From Xylophilus sp042867185 (lineage in GTDB: Bacteria > Pseudomonadota > Gammaproteobacteria > Burkholderiales > Burkholderiaceae_C), in contig JBHZQV010000002.1 of the NCBI GenBank assembly GCA_042867185.1, forward strand, positions 248,001 through 312,000: a DNA stretch of 64,000 bases. The letters run 5' to 3'. The notes under the pieces are model-generated. The model worked only from the letters and a program-made list of their open reading frames with translations. It ran no database searches and was not told the DNA's origin. Below are positions 19,041-28,935 of the stretch, piece after piece. Both the position numbers and the translations under genes were made by a program. Each line of letters starts with the position of its first letter. The first letter of the stretch is position 1.

Positions 19041-20306
19041 ATGCAACCCACTCCTGCGGCCGACCCGTCGGCCACCGATCCGGGCACCGCGCCCGGCCAT
19101 GCTTCGTCCGCCGGCCTGCCGCTGGCGGGCGTGCGGGTCCTGGACCTGTCGCGCGTGTTGGCCGGCCCGCTGTGCGCGATGACCCTGGCCGACCTGGGCG
19201 CCGAGGTCATCAAGGTCGAGCATCCTGTGCGGGGCGACGACACCCGCGACTGGGGCCTGCGCGTCGGCACCTCGACCAACACCGCCTACTTCAACAGCGT
19301 CAACCGCAACAAGAAGTCGGTCGGCATCGACCTGCAGACCGTTGAGGGCCAGGCGCTGGCCCGGGAGCTGGCGGCCGAGTGCGACGTGGTGGTGCAGAAC
19401 TTCAAGTTCGGCGGCGCCGAGAAGATGGGCCTGGGCTACGAGCAGCTGCGCGCGGCGCGGCCCGACCTGGTCTACTGCTCGGTCTCGGGCTACGACCCCA
19501 CCGGCCCCGAGGCCCGCCGCCCGGGCTACGACCTGGTGGTGCAGGGCGAGACCGGCCTGATGGCGCTCAACGGCGAGCCGACCCAGCCGCCGCTGAAGTT
19601 CGGCGTGGCGGCGGTCGACCTGTTCACCGGCATGTACGCCGCGCAGGGCGTGCTGGCGGCGCTGTTCGACCGGCAGCGCACCGGCCGTGGCAAGCACATC
19701 CAGATGGCGCTGTTCGACTGCGGCCTGATGCTGACCGTCTACTACGGCATGGAGGCGCTGATGATGGGCCAGGACCCGCCGCGCTACGGCAACGCCCATC
19801 CGTCGATCATTCCCTACGGCGTGTTCGACGCGGCCGACGGATCGATGGTGGTGACGGTGGGCAACAACGCGCAGTTCCAGCGCTTCTGCCGCGAGGTGAT
19901 CGAGCGGCCCGACCTGGCCGACGACGAGCGCTTCCGCACCAACAGCGCGCGCGCGGTGAACCGGGCGGTGCTGAAGGCCGAGCTGGAGCGAGAACTGCGC
20001 GCCCGCCCGCGCAAGCTGCTGCTGGAGCGCATGGCCGCCGCCGGCATTCCCTGCGGCGAGGTGCTGGGCCTGCACGAGGCGCTGACATCGCCCCGCGCGC
20101 AGAGCGCCGGCCTGGTCACCCGCCAGCCGCATCCCGATGGCGGAACCATGCCGGTCTTCATGCCGCCGTTCCGGATCGACGGCGAGCGCATGCCGATCCG
20201 CCACGCACCGCCGCCGCTGTCGCACGACACCCACGCGGTGCTGCAGGGCCTGCTGGGACTGTCGGACGCGCGGCTGGCGGCGCTGAAAGACGGCGGCGTT
20301 CTCTGA
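19041..20306 (+). CDS. CaiB/BaiF family CoA-transferase (family III)
   Basis: 421 residues. Family III CoA-transferase hallmarks are clear: GVRVLDLSRVLAGPLCAMTLADLGAEVIK at the N-terminus (quoted in part), DLVYCSVSGYDPTGP and GYDLVVQGETGLM, with the region corresponding to the catalytic Asp in VAAVDLFTGMYA. The enzyme moves CoA between an acyl-CoA donor and a carboxylic acid. The substrate is not predictable; relatives include formyl-, carnitine- and succinyl-CoA-dependent enzymes. Start ATG 19041 follows GGAG. No acyl-CoA dehydrogenase neighbour helps with the pathway. Confidence 0.92.
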   Translation: MQPTPAADPSATDPGTAPGHASSAGLPLAGVRVLDLSRVLAGPLCAMTLADLGAEVIKVEHPVRGDDTRDWGLRVGTSTNTAYFNSVNRNKKSVGIDLQTVEGQALARELAAECDVVVQNFKFGGAEKMGLGYEQLRAARPDLVYCSVSGYDPTGPEARRPGYDLVVQGETGLMALNGEPTQPPLKFGVAAVDLFTGMYAAQGVLAALFDRQRTGRGKHIQMALFDCGLMLTVYYGMEALMMGQDPPRYGNAHPSIIPYGVFDAADGSMVVTVGNNAQFQRFCREVIERPDLADDERFRTNSARAVNRAVLKAELERELRARPRKLLLERMAAAGIPCGEVLGLHEALTSPRAQSAGLVTRQPHPDGGTMPVFMPPFRIDGERMPIRHAPPPLSHDTHAVLQGLLGLSDARLAALKDGGVL

Positions 20307-20330
20307 CGCCGGCGCCACGCCGCAGGGACT

Positions 20331-20942
20331 TCAGTGCGGCTGGCGGGAGGAGGCCGCGGCCGACGACATCAGCTTGTCGGTATAGGCGATCGCCATCGCC
20401 GACAGCAGAAAGGCGATGTGGATCGCCGTCTGCGCGATCAGCACCCGGTCGGTGTAGTTGTCGGCGTTGATGAAGGTCTTGAGCAGGTGGATGGAGCTGA
20501 TGCCGATGATCGACATCGCCAGCTTCACCTTCAGCACCGAGGCGTTCACATGGCTCAGCCACTCGGGCTGGTCGCGGTGGCCTTCCAGGTGCAGCCGGCT
20601 CACGAAGGTCTCGTAGCCGCCCACGATCACCATGATCAGCAGGTTGGAGATCATCACCACGTCGATCAGGGCCAGCACCACCAGCATGATCACCGTCTCG
20701 TTGAGGGTGGTGATCGGCGCGGCGGTCTTGTAGCCGATGCTGGTGACCAGGGCCTGCAGCGCGGTGGTGCTGCCGAAGGCGGCCTCGACCAGGTGCAGCA
20801 GCTCGACCAGGAAATGGACCACGTAGACCGCCTGCGCCACGATCAGGCCCAGGTAGAGCGGCAACTGGAGCCAGCGGCTCGCGAAGATCAGGTTCGCCAG
20901 CGGCGTCATCGGGGAGCGTTTCGGCGGGGTCGGGTCGGACAT
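20331..20942 (-). CDS. YqhA/UPF0114 family inner-membrane protein
   Basis: 203 residues with about four hydrophobic segments (FASRWLQLPLYLGLIVAQ, VIMLVVLALIDVVMISNLLI, VLKVKLAMSIIGISSIHLL, AIHIAFLLSAMAIAYTD). The motif ESRWLQ-like FASRWLQLPLYLGL and the segment PEWLSHVNASVLKVKLA are typical of the TIGR00645/UPF0114 (YqhA) family of unknown function. The first ATG is used. It converges with the CoA-transferase gene and diverges from acs, with 158 bp between its start and that of acs. Confidence 0.88.
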   Translation of the reverse strand: MSDPTPPKRSPMTPLANLIFASRWLQLPLYLGLIVAQAVYVVHFLVELLHLVEAAFGSTTALQALVTSIGYKTAAPITTLNETVIMLVVLALIDVVMISNLLIMVIVGGYETFVSRLHLEGHRDQPEWLSHVNASVLKVKLAMSIIGISSIHLLKTFINADNYTDRVLIAQTAIHIAFLLSAMAIAYTDKLMSSAAASSRQPH

Positions 20943-21100
20943 GGGAGCCTGGCAGGTGCGTGAGGAGCCGGCATTGTAGAGTTGCGGTCTTGCATTGCAC
21001 GACCGTCCCGGCGCCCGCGCCCGGCCCTGTCAGTGGCTTGTAAGTGCCCGGCCCCACAGTCGCGCACAACCTTTTCCCGCGTCATTCCAGGAGACAAAAC

Positions 21101-23128
<2,028 letters not shown>

Positions 23129-23139
23129 CCGTCGGTTCC

Positions 23140-23156
23140 GCTATCGAATTGGTAGC
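23140..23156. repeat. Degenerate GCTAT...TAGC palindromic dispersed repeat
   Basis: GCTATCGAATTGGTAGC stands in the intergenic region after acs. It shares the GCTAT-N5-7-(A/G)TAGC core with copies inside cobU (38581-38634) and at the end of cbiB (52075-52113). The element resembles the short dispersed repeats common in Comamonadaceae genomes. Confidence 0.5.
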
Positions 23157-23318
23157 TGGAGGTCGGCCACGGACGCCGGCTGGCGCATCGTTCGGCACTG
23201 AAAGTCGGCACTCGGCGGACAGGGCCACCCGTAGGACGTAACCGGGACTTGCGAGCGGTAACGCATGGCGTGGGAGCCCTGCGGTACAACCTCGCAACTC
23301 CCGACTTCAGGCCCCGCC

Positions 23319-23840
23319 ATGATCCGCACCGTCCTCCTTCTCGTCATCGCCCTCGTCATCGCCCTGCTGGCGATGCTCAATTGGGCCACGCTGGCCGCAC
23401 CGACCGCGGTGTCGCTGGGCGTCACCGTCATCCAGGCGCCGCTCGGGCTGATCATGCTGGGCCTGACGGTGCTGCTGGCGATCCTGTTCGTCGCCTACGT
23501 CGTCTATTTGCAGGGCTCGGTGCTGGTCGAGACCCGCCGCCACACCAAGGAAATGCAGACCCAGCGCGATCTGGCCGACAAGGCCGAGGCCTCGCGCTTC
23601 ACCGAGCTGCGCCAGTACCTGGAAGTGAAGCTGCAGCAGACCGAGCTCGATGGCCGCAACGACCGCGACGCCCTGCTGGCCCGGATCGCGGCACTGGAAA
23701 CCTCGCTGGTCGCCCGTGCCGAGCAGTCGGACAACAGCAACGCCGCCTACCTGGGCCAGCTGCAGGACCGGCTCGACCGCGGCGAGCGCCTCTCGGGCGG
23801 CCAGACGCTGCGCGGCCCGAACGATCCGCTGGTGATCTGA
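23319..23840 (+). CDS. LapA-domain (DUF1049) inner-membrane protein, intact copy
   Basis: 173 residues. Two N-terminal hydrophobic helices (IRTVLLLVIALVIALLAML and PLGLIMLGLTVLLAILFVAY) flank a short periplasmic loop and are followed by a cytoplasmic coiled coil (RRHTKEMQTQRDLADKAEA to RLDRGERL). This matches the LapA-domain plan of proteins linked to LPS assembly control. The true start is ATG 23319 (MIRTVLLL). From codon 15 onward the gene lies in a 626-bp segment that is repeated exactly just downstream, producing a second, shorter reading frame. Confidence 0.85.
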   Translation: MIRTVLLLVIALVIALLAMLNWATLAAPTAVSLGVTVIQAPLGLIMLGLTVLLAILFVAYVVYLQGSVLVETRRHTKEMQTQRDLADKAEASRFTELRQYLEVKLQQTELDGRNDRDALLARIAALETSLVARAEQSDNSNAAYLGQLQDRLDRGERLSGGQTLRGPNDPLVI

Positions 23841-23986
23841 ACCTGCGCGCTGCCGCCTTCGTGGACCGCAGGGCTTATTTCAGCTCGGTGATCCAGGCGG
23901 CCAGCGCTTTCGCATCGGCTTCGGTGACCTGCGAATTGGCCGGCATCGGCACCGGCCCCCAGACGCCGGAGCCGCCTTTCATGATC
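23361..23986. repeat. 626-bp direct tandem duplication, copy 1
   Basis: The copy runs from codon 15 of the LapA-domain gene through the intergenic sequence into codon 66 of the convergent cytochrome gene, and is followed immediately by copy 2 at a fixed offset of 626 bp. I found no base differences between copies. Only three bases (ATC) are shared at the break points, pointing to a microhomology event or an assembly artefact. Confidence 0.95.
23875..23986 (-). pseudogene. 3' fragment of the cytochrome c gene, left by the duplication
   Basis: It encodes the last 36 or so residues of the downstream cytochrome (MKGGSGVWGPVPMP to ITELK) but lacks the signal peptide and the CxxCH haem site. On the minus strand it is joined to antisense LapA sequence, so no functional product is expected. 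Confidence 0.85.
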
Positions 23987-24466
23987 GCCCTGCTGGCGAT
24001 GCTCAATTGGGCCACGCTGGCCGCACCGACCGCGGTGTCGCTGGGCGTCACCGTCATCCAGGCGCCGCTCGGGCTGATCATGCTGGGCCTGACGGTGCTG
24101 CTGGCGATCCTGTTCGTCGCCTACGTCGTCTATTTGCAGGGCTCGGTGCTGGTCGAGACCCGCCGCCACACCAAGGAAATGCAGACCCAGCGCGATCTGG
24201 CCGACAAGGCCGAGGCCTCGCGCTTCACCGAGCTGCGCCAGTACCTGGAAGTGAAGCTGCAGCAGACCGAGCTCGATGGCCGCAACGACCGCGACGCCCT
24301 GCTGGCCCGGATCGCGGCACTGGAAACCTCGCTGGTCGCCCGTGCCGAGCAGTCGGACAACAGCAACGCCGCCTACCTGGGCCAGCTGCAGGACCGGCTC
24401 GACCGCGGCGAGCGCCTCTCGGGCGGCCAGACGCTGCGCGGCCCGAACGATCCGCTGGTGATCTGA
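23981..24466 (+). CDS. Chimeric second LapA-domain reading frame created by the duplication
   Basis: 161 residues. At the copy1/copy2 junction the complement of the cytochrome gene supplies an ATG (23981) in frame with LapA codon 15, giving MIALLAMLNW and then the same sequence as the intact protein. GGAG (23969-23972) lies nine bases upstream, so a ribosome-binding site was created by chance. The product would lack most of the first transmembrane helix. Expression is unproven; it may be a passive duplication product. Confidence 0.5.
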   Translation: MIALLAMLNWATLAAPTAVSLGVTVIQAPLGLIMLGLTVLLAILFVAYVVYLQGSVLVETRRHTKEMQTQRDLADKAEASRFTELRQYLEVKLQQTELDGRNDRDALLARIAALETSLVARAEQSDNSNAAYLGQLQDRLDRGERLSGGQTLRGPNDPLVI

Positions 24467-24612
24467 ACCTGCGCGCTGCCGCCTTCGTGGACCGCAGGGC
24501 TTATTTCAGCTCGGTGATCCAGGCGGCCAGCGCTTTCGCATCGGCTTCGGTGACCTGCGAATTGGCCGGCATCGGCACCGGCCCCCAGACGCCGGAGCCG
24601 CCTTTCATGATC
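23987..24612. repeat. 626-bp direct tandem duplication, copy 2
   Basis: Identical to 23361-23986. This copy carries the 5'-truncated LapA frame and the genuine 3' end of the cytochrome gene, which continues intact beyond 24612. Confidence 0.95.
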
Positions 24613-24809
24613 TTCTGCGCCAGCCGATCGTTGACGTTCTGGCCGGCGTATTTCTGCGCGATGGCCTTGAACGACGGCCCGACGATCTTGCGCTCCACGT
24701 TGTGGCACGCCATGCAGTTGCGGGCCTTGGCCAGCGCCAGGTCGGCCCGCGCGGGCAGGCATGCCAGCACCAGGAGCAGGGCGGCGGCAGGGGGCAGGAG
24801 GCGGTGCAT
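24501..24809 (-). CDS. Small periplasmic class I c-type cytochrome (c551/c5-like)
   Basis: 102 residues. The signal peptide (MHRLLPPAAALLLVLACLPARA) is followed by a single haem-binding motif CMACH and the downstream Met-ligand region MKGGSGVWGPVPMP, as in cytochrome c551-type electron carriers. IVGPSFK and the C-terminal AKALAAWI helix also fit. It would shuttle electrons in the periplasm; the partners are not visible. Its last 112 bp also exist as a duplicated fragment upstream. It is divergent from the small Trp-rich protein gene, with 54 bp between the starts. Confidence 0.92.
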   Translation of the reverse strand: MHRLLPPAAALLLVLACLPARADLALAKARNCMACHNVERKIVGPSFKAIAQKYAGQNVNDRLAQKIMKGGSGVWGPVPMPANSQVTEADAKALAAWITELK

Positions 24810-24863
24810 GGTGGGCGGCTTTCGGCTGGGGTACAGTCTGGCCGGATTGTAGTGAGGCCCCCT

Positions 24864-25106
24864 ATGTACTTCCTCGGACTCGGACTGGTGCTGCTGGTGA
24901 TGAAATGGCTCGAGCTGGGCCCGGTCGTCGGCTGGAGCTGGTGGATCGTGCTGGCGCCCTTCGCCCTGGCGGTGGCCTGGTGGGCCTGGGCTGACAGCAG
25001 CGGCCTGACCAAGCGCCGCGAGATGGACAAGATGGACAAGCGCAAGGCCGACCGCATCGACAAGCAGCGCGAGGCACTGGGCCTGGGCACCAAGAAAAGG
25101 CGCTGA
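24864..25106 (+). CDS. Small Trp-rich membrane protein (TIGR04438-like)
   Basis: 80 residues. Two hydrophobic segments rich in Trp (MYFLGLGLVLLVMKWLELG and WSWWIVLAPFALAVAWWAWAD) are followed by a highly charged Lys/Arg tail (TKRREMDKMDKRKADRIDK). This is the plan of the small Trp-rich protein family found in Burkholderiales; function unknown. The start is ATG 24864. A bidirectional terminator follows. Confidence 0.85.
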   Translation: MYFLGLGLVLLVMKWLELGPVVGWSWWIVLAPFALAVAWWAWADSSGLTKRREMDKMDKRKADRIDKQREALGLGTKKRR

Positions 25107-25162
25107 GGGATCGCGGGTCCCTGGGGCGGATGCCGCATCCGCAGCGTCCGCCGTCCCGATGC

Positions 25163-25198
25163 AAAACGCCCGCCGGCGCGCGCCGCGGGCGTTTTTGC
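25163..25198. terminator. Bidirectional rho-independent terminator
   Basis: AAAACGCCCGC (25163-25173) pairs with GCGGGCGTTTT (25185-25195), with A-runs and T-runs on both sides. It lies between the convergent Trp-rich protein gene and ilvD and can serve both. Confidence 0.85.
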
Positions 25199-25245
25199 GT
25201 CGGGCGCCGTGGCCGCCGTGCGTGGCCGCCACGGCGCTATCGGGC

Positions 25246-26940
25246 TCAGTAGTTGTCGAGCACCGCGCCCTTGCTGGCGCTGGCCGCGTTGAACGCGAAC
25301 TTGGCCTGCACGCCGCGGGTGTAGCGCGGAGCGGGCGGCGTCCAGCCTTCGCGGCGGCGGGCCAGCTCGGCCTCGGGCACGTTCAGTTCCAGCACCAACT
25401 GCAGCGCGTCGATGGTGATCGAGTCGCCTTCCTGCACGAAGGCGATGGTGCCGCCGGCCGCCGCCTCGGGCGCCACGTGGCCGACCACCATGCCCCAGGT
25501 GCCGCCGGAGAAGCGGCCGTCGGTGATCAGACCGACGCTTTCGCCCAGGCCGGCGCCGATCAGCGCGCCGGTGGGGGCCAGCATCTCGGGCATGCCCGGC
25601 CCGCCCTTGGGGCCCAGGTAGCGCAACACCATCACGTCGCCGGCGACGATCTTGCCGTCGAGGATGGCCTTCAAGGCCGACTGCTCGTCGTCGAACACCC
25701 GGGCCGGGCCGGTGATGACCGGGTTCTTCAGGCCGGTGATCTTGGCGACCGCGCCCTCGGGGCTCAGGTTGCCCTTCAGGATCGCCAGGTGGCCCTGGGC
25801 GTACATCGGGTTGTCGATGGGACGGATCACGTCCTGGTCGGCGCGGGGCACGTCGGGCACGTCCTTGAGCACCTCGGCGATCGTCTCGCCGGTGATGGTG
25901 ATGCAGTCGCCGTGCAGCAGTCCGGCCTTCAGCAGGATCTTCATCACCTGCGGGATGCCGCCGGCCTGGTGCAGGTCGACCGCCAGGTACTGGCCGCTGG
26001 GCTTCAGGTCGCACAGCACCGGCGTGCGCTTGCGGATGCGTTCGAAGTCGTCGATCGACCACTCCACGCCGGCCGCATGGGCGATCGCCAGGAAATGCAG
26101 CACCGCGTTGGTCGAGCCGCCGGTGGCCATGATCACCGCCACCGCGTTCTCCAGCGCCTTCTTGGTGACGATGTCGCGCGGCTTGATGTCCTTCTTGATC
26201 GCCTCGATCAGCACCCGGGCCGATTCCTTGGCCGAGTTGGCTTTCTCGTCGTGCGGATTGGCCATGGTCGACGAGTAGGGCAGGCTGATGCCCAGCGCCT
26301 CGAACGACGAGCTCATGGTATTGGCGGTGTACATGCCGCCGCAGGAGCCGGTGCCGGGGATGGCGCGTTTTTCGATCTCGAGCAGGTCGTGGTCGCTCAG
26401 CTTGCCGGCGGCGTTCTCGCCCACGGCCTCGAACACGCTCACGATGTTCAGGTCCTTGCCCTGGTAGCGGCCCGGCAGGATGGTGCCGCCATACACGTAG
26501 ATGGCCGGCACGTTGGCGCGCAGCATGCCCATCAGGCCGCCGGGCATGTTCTTGTCGCAGCCGCCGACCACCAGCACGCCGTCCATCCACTGGCCCTGCA
26601 CGCTGGTTTCGACGCAGTCGCTGATCACCTCGCGGCTGACCAGGCTGTACTTCATGCCTTCGGTGCCCATCGCCATGCCGTCGGAGATGGTGGGCGTGCC
26701 GAACACCTGCGCGTTGCCGCCGGCTTCCTCGATGCCCTCGATGGCCGCATCGGCCAGCTTCTGCAGACCCGAGTTGCAGGGCGTGATCGTGCTGTGGCCG
26801 TTGGCGACGCCCACCATCGGCTTCTTGAAGTCGCTTTCCTGGTAGCCCATGGCGTAGTACATGGAGCGGTTGGGCGCGCGCGACTTGCCTTCGGTGATGT
26901 TGGCGCTGCGGCGGTTGATCTGGATGACCTTGGTGTCCAT
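25246..26940 (-). CDS. ilvD: Dihydroxy-acid dehydratase
   Basis: 564 residues. It catalyses the dehydration step of valine, isoleucine and leucine synthesis and uses an Fe-S cluster. Family motifs with the three cluster cysteines are present: STITPCNSGLQ, VGGCDKNMPGG and GTGSCGGMYTANTMS. The C-terminal region TDGRFSGGTWGMVVGH is intact. The start MDTKVIQINRR (26940) has GAGAG upstream; longer in-frame extensions run into the divergent LysR gene. No other ilv genes are adjacent. Confidence 0.97.
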   Translation of the reverse strand: MDTKVIQINRRSANITEGKSRAPNRSMYYAMGYQESDFKKPMVGVANGHSTITPCNSGLQKLADAAIEGIEEAGGNAQVFGTPTISDGMAMGTEGMKYSLVSREVISDCVETSVQGQWMDGVLVVGGCDKNMPGGLMGMLRANVPAIYVYGGTILPGRYQGKDLNIVSVFEAVGENAAGKLSDHDLLEIEKRAIPGTGSCGGMYTANTMSSSFEALGISLPYSSTMANPHDEKANSAKESARVLIEAIKKDIKPRDIVTKKALENAVAVIMATGGSTNAVLHFLAIAHAAGVEWSIDDFERIRKRTPVLCDLKPSGQYLAVDLHQAGGIPQVMKILLKAGLLHGDCITITGETIAEVLKDVPDVPRADQDVIRPIDNPMYAQGHLAILKGNLSPEGAVAKITGLKNPVITGPARVFDDEQSALKAILDGKIVAGDVMVLRYLGPKGGPGMPEMLAPTGALIGAGLGESVGLITDGRFSGGTWGMVVGHVAPEAAAGGTIAFVQEGDSITIDALQLVLELNVPEAELARRREGWTPPAPRYTRGVQAKFAFNAASASKGAVLDNY

Positions 26941-27030
26941 CGGGTTCTCTCTCGTGGGTGGTTTTGTCGGAGCAGGCGGAGTATGCGCCGATCGCTTCTG
27001 CGGTTCCAATCCGGTTCGGAGGGCCGATTG

Positions 27031-27045
27031 ATATGCTGTACATAT
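27031..27045. promoter_or_regulatory. Palindromic LysR-type operator candidate
   Basis: ATATG-CTGTA-CATAT is a perfect 5-bp inverted repeat with a T-N11-A arrangement, lying in the ilvD/lysR divergent region and overlapping the LysR gene's own ATG (27044). The position suggests autorepression; binding is unproven. Confidence 0.5.
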
Positions 27046-27982
27046 GAAACCCGACGCGCCGATCGACCTGCGGCTGTGGCGCCAGTTCCTGGCCGTGGCC
27101 GAAGAATTGCACTTCGCCCGGGCCGCCCAGCGGCTCCACATGACACAACCGCCGCTGACCCAGGCCATCGCCCAGCTGGAGCGCACGCTGGGCGTGCAGC
27201 TGTTCGACCGCAGCCGGCGGCGGGTGGCCCTGGCGCCGGCCGGCCAGGCCCTGGTGCCCGAGGTGCGCGACCTGCTGGCCCGCGCCCAGGCGCTGCCGGC
27301 GCGGGCGCGGGCAGCGGCGGCGGGGGAGGTCGGCCGGGTGCGGCTCGCCTTCGTCTCGACCATCGGCTTCGAGCGACTGCCGGCCTGGGTGCGCGCCTTC
27401 CGGGTGGAGAGCCCGCAGGTGGCGCTGGAACTGGTCGAGGCCACCGGCGACGTGCAACTGCAACTGCTCGCGCGCGGCGAGATCGACGCGGGGATGATGC
27501 TGTATTCGCCCGGCTTCGCGCCGGCCGGCCTGCACCACCTGCCGGTGGCGACCGAGCCGCTGGTGCTGGCGCTGCCGGCCCACCACGCCCTGGCGCAGAC
27601 CGCGCCGCTGCGGTGGGATGCGGTGCTGGCCGCGCCGCTGGTGGTGTTCCCCCGACGCATCGCGCCTTCGCTGCACGACGCGGTGTTCGGCCTGTACCAC
27701 GCGGCAGGCCGGCTGCCGGTGGTGGCGCAGGAGGCGATCCAGATGCCGACCATCGTCAACCTCGTAGCGGCCGGCCTGGGCGTCGCCTGGGTGCCGCAGA
27801 GCGTGGTGCAGTTCCGGCGCGACGGCGTCGTCTACCGCGCGCAGGGCGCGGGCGGCCTGCCGGTGCGGCGCGGCGGGCCGGTGGTGCCGGTCTGCGAGAC
27901 CAGCCTGGTCTGGCCGGCCGGGCCGGTCGATCCGGCGCTGGCGCGTTTCGTCGGTTTCGTGCGGCGCGCCCAGGGCGACTGA
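27044..27982 (+). CDS. LysR-family transcriptional regulator, divergent from ilvD
   Basis: 312 residues. The N-terminal winged helix-turn-helix (LRLWRQFLAVAEELHFARAAQRLHMTQPPLTQAIAQLE) is typical of LysR proteins, followed by a substrate-binding-type effector domain (residues about 95-300). Divergent placement 103 bp from ilvD suggests that it acts on ilvD or itself, but the inducer is unknown. A palindrome overlaps its start codon. Confidence 0.93.
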   Translation: MKPDAPIDLRLWRQFLAVAEELHFARAAQRLHMTQPPLTQAIAQLERTLGVQLFDRSRRRVALAPAGQALVPEVRDLLARAQALPARARAAAAGEVGRVRLAFVSTIGFERLPAWVRAFRVESPQVALELVEATGDVQLQLLARGEIDAGMMLYSPGFAPAGLHHLPVATEPLVLALPAHHALAQTAPLRWDAVLAAPLVVFPRRIAPSLHDAVFGLYHAAGRLPVVAQEAIQMPTIVNLVAAGLGVAWVPQSVVQFRRDGVVYRAQGAGGLPVRRGGPVVPVCETSLVWPAGPVDPALARFVGFVRRAQGD

Positions 27983-28013
27983 GCCGTCATGTCGCCACGG
28001 CACAATACCGGCC

Positions 28014-28853
28014 ATGCTCCTGTATCCCCACATCGACCCGGTCGCCCTGCAGATCGGCCCGCTGGCCGTGCACTGGTACGGCCTGACCTATCTCGCCGCC
28101 TTCGGCCTGTTCCTGCTGCTGGGCAACCTGCGGCTGCGGCACGAACCCTATGCGTCGATGCAGGGCGCCGCCGCCTGGACCCGCAAGGACGTGGAAGACA
28201 TCCTGTTCCTGGGCGTGCTGGGCGTCGTGGCCGGTGGTCGGCTGGGCTACTGCCTGTTCTACAAGCCCGGCTACTACGCCACCCATCCACTGGAGATCTT
28301 CTATATCTGGCAGGGCGGCATGAGCTTCCATGGCGGGCTGCTGGGCGTGATCGCGTCGATGGTCTGGTTCGCCCGGTCGCGGCACCGGCCCTGGCTGCAG
28401 GTGGCCGACTTCGTGGCGCCCTGCGTGCCCACCGGGCTGGCGGCCGGCCGGGTCGGCAACTTCATCAACGGCGAGCTGTGGGGCCGCTTCGCGGACGCCA
28501 GCCTGCCGTGGGCCATGGTGTTTCCGCAAAGCGGCTCGATGCAGCCGCGGCACCCGTCGCAGGTCTACCAGTTCCTGCTGGAGGGCGTGCTGCTCTTCGC
28601 GCTGCTCTGGCTGTATGCCCGCCGTCCGCGGCGGCAGGGCGAGGTGGCGGCGGCATTCCTGGTCGGCTACGGGCTATTGCGCTTCATCGCCGAGTTCTTC
28701 CGGGAGCCCGACAACTTCCTGGGCATCCTGTCGCTCGGCATGAGCATGGGCCAGTGGCTGTGCGTGCCGATGGTGGTGGCAGGCGTGTGGATGTACCTGC
28801 GGGCTCAGGCGGCACCCTTGCCGGTGGTCGCCAGCGGTGTGCGGCGTGCCTGA
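28014..28853 (+). CDS. lgt: Prolipoprotein diacylglyceryl transferase
   Basis: 279 residues; an inner-membrane enzyme that transfers diacylglycerol from phosphatidylglycerol to the lipobox cysteine of prolipoproteins. The family signature GRVGNFINGELWGR is complete. About seven membrane segments are visible, and the HPSQ/YQ region (RHPSQVYQFLLEG) and RFIAEFFREPD at the C-terminus are conserved. The start is ATG 28014. A GC-rich inverted repeat (28877-28896) follows the gene without a T-run. Confidence 0.96.
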   Translation: MLLYPHIDPVALQIGPLAVHWYGLTYLAAFGLFLLLGNLRLRHEPYASMQGAAAWTRKDVEDILFLGVLGVVAGGRLGYCLFYKPGYYATHPLEIFYIWQGGMSFHGGLLGVIASMVWFARSRHRPWLQVADFVAPCVPTGLAAGRVGNFINGELWGRFADASLPWAMVFPQSGSMQPRHPSQVYQFLLEGVLLFALLWLYARRPRRQGEVAAAFLVGYGLLRFIAEFFREPDNFLGILSLGMSMGQWLCVPMVVAGVWMYLRAQAAPLPVVASGVRRA

Positions 28854-28935
28854 CTAGGTTGTAGCGGCGCAACAGCCGGGGCCTCGCGAAGCCCCGACCC
28901 GACGGCCGGTCGTCCGCATACCTTTGTTGTGTAAC

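Noticed and set aside
23249..24466. A 405-codon frame joining antisense cytochrome sequence to LapA
   Set aside because: The first part is out of frame with LapA copy 1 and antisense to the cytochrome fragment; only the part from 23981 makes sense.
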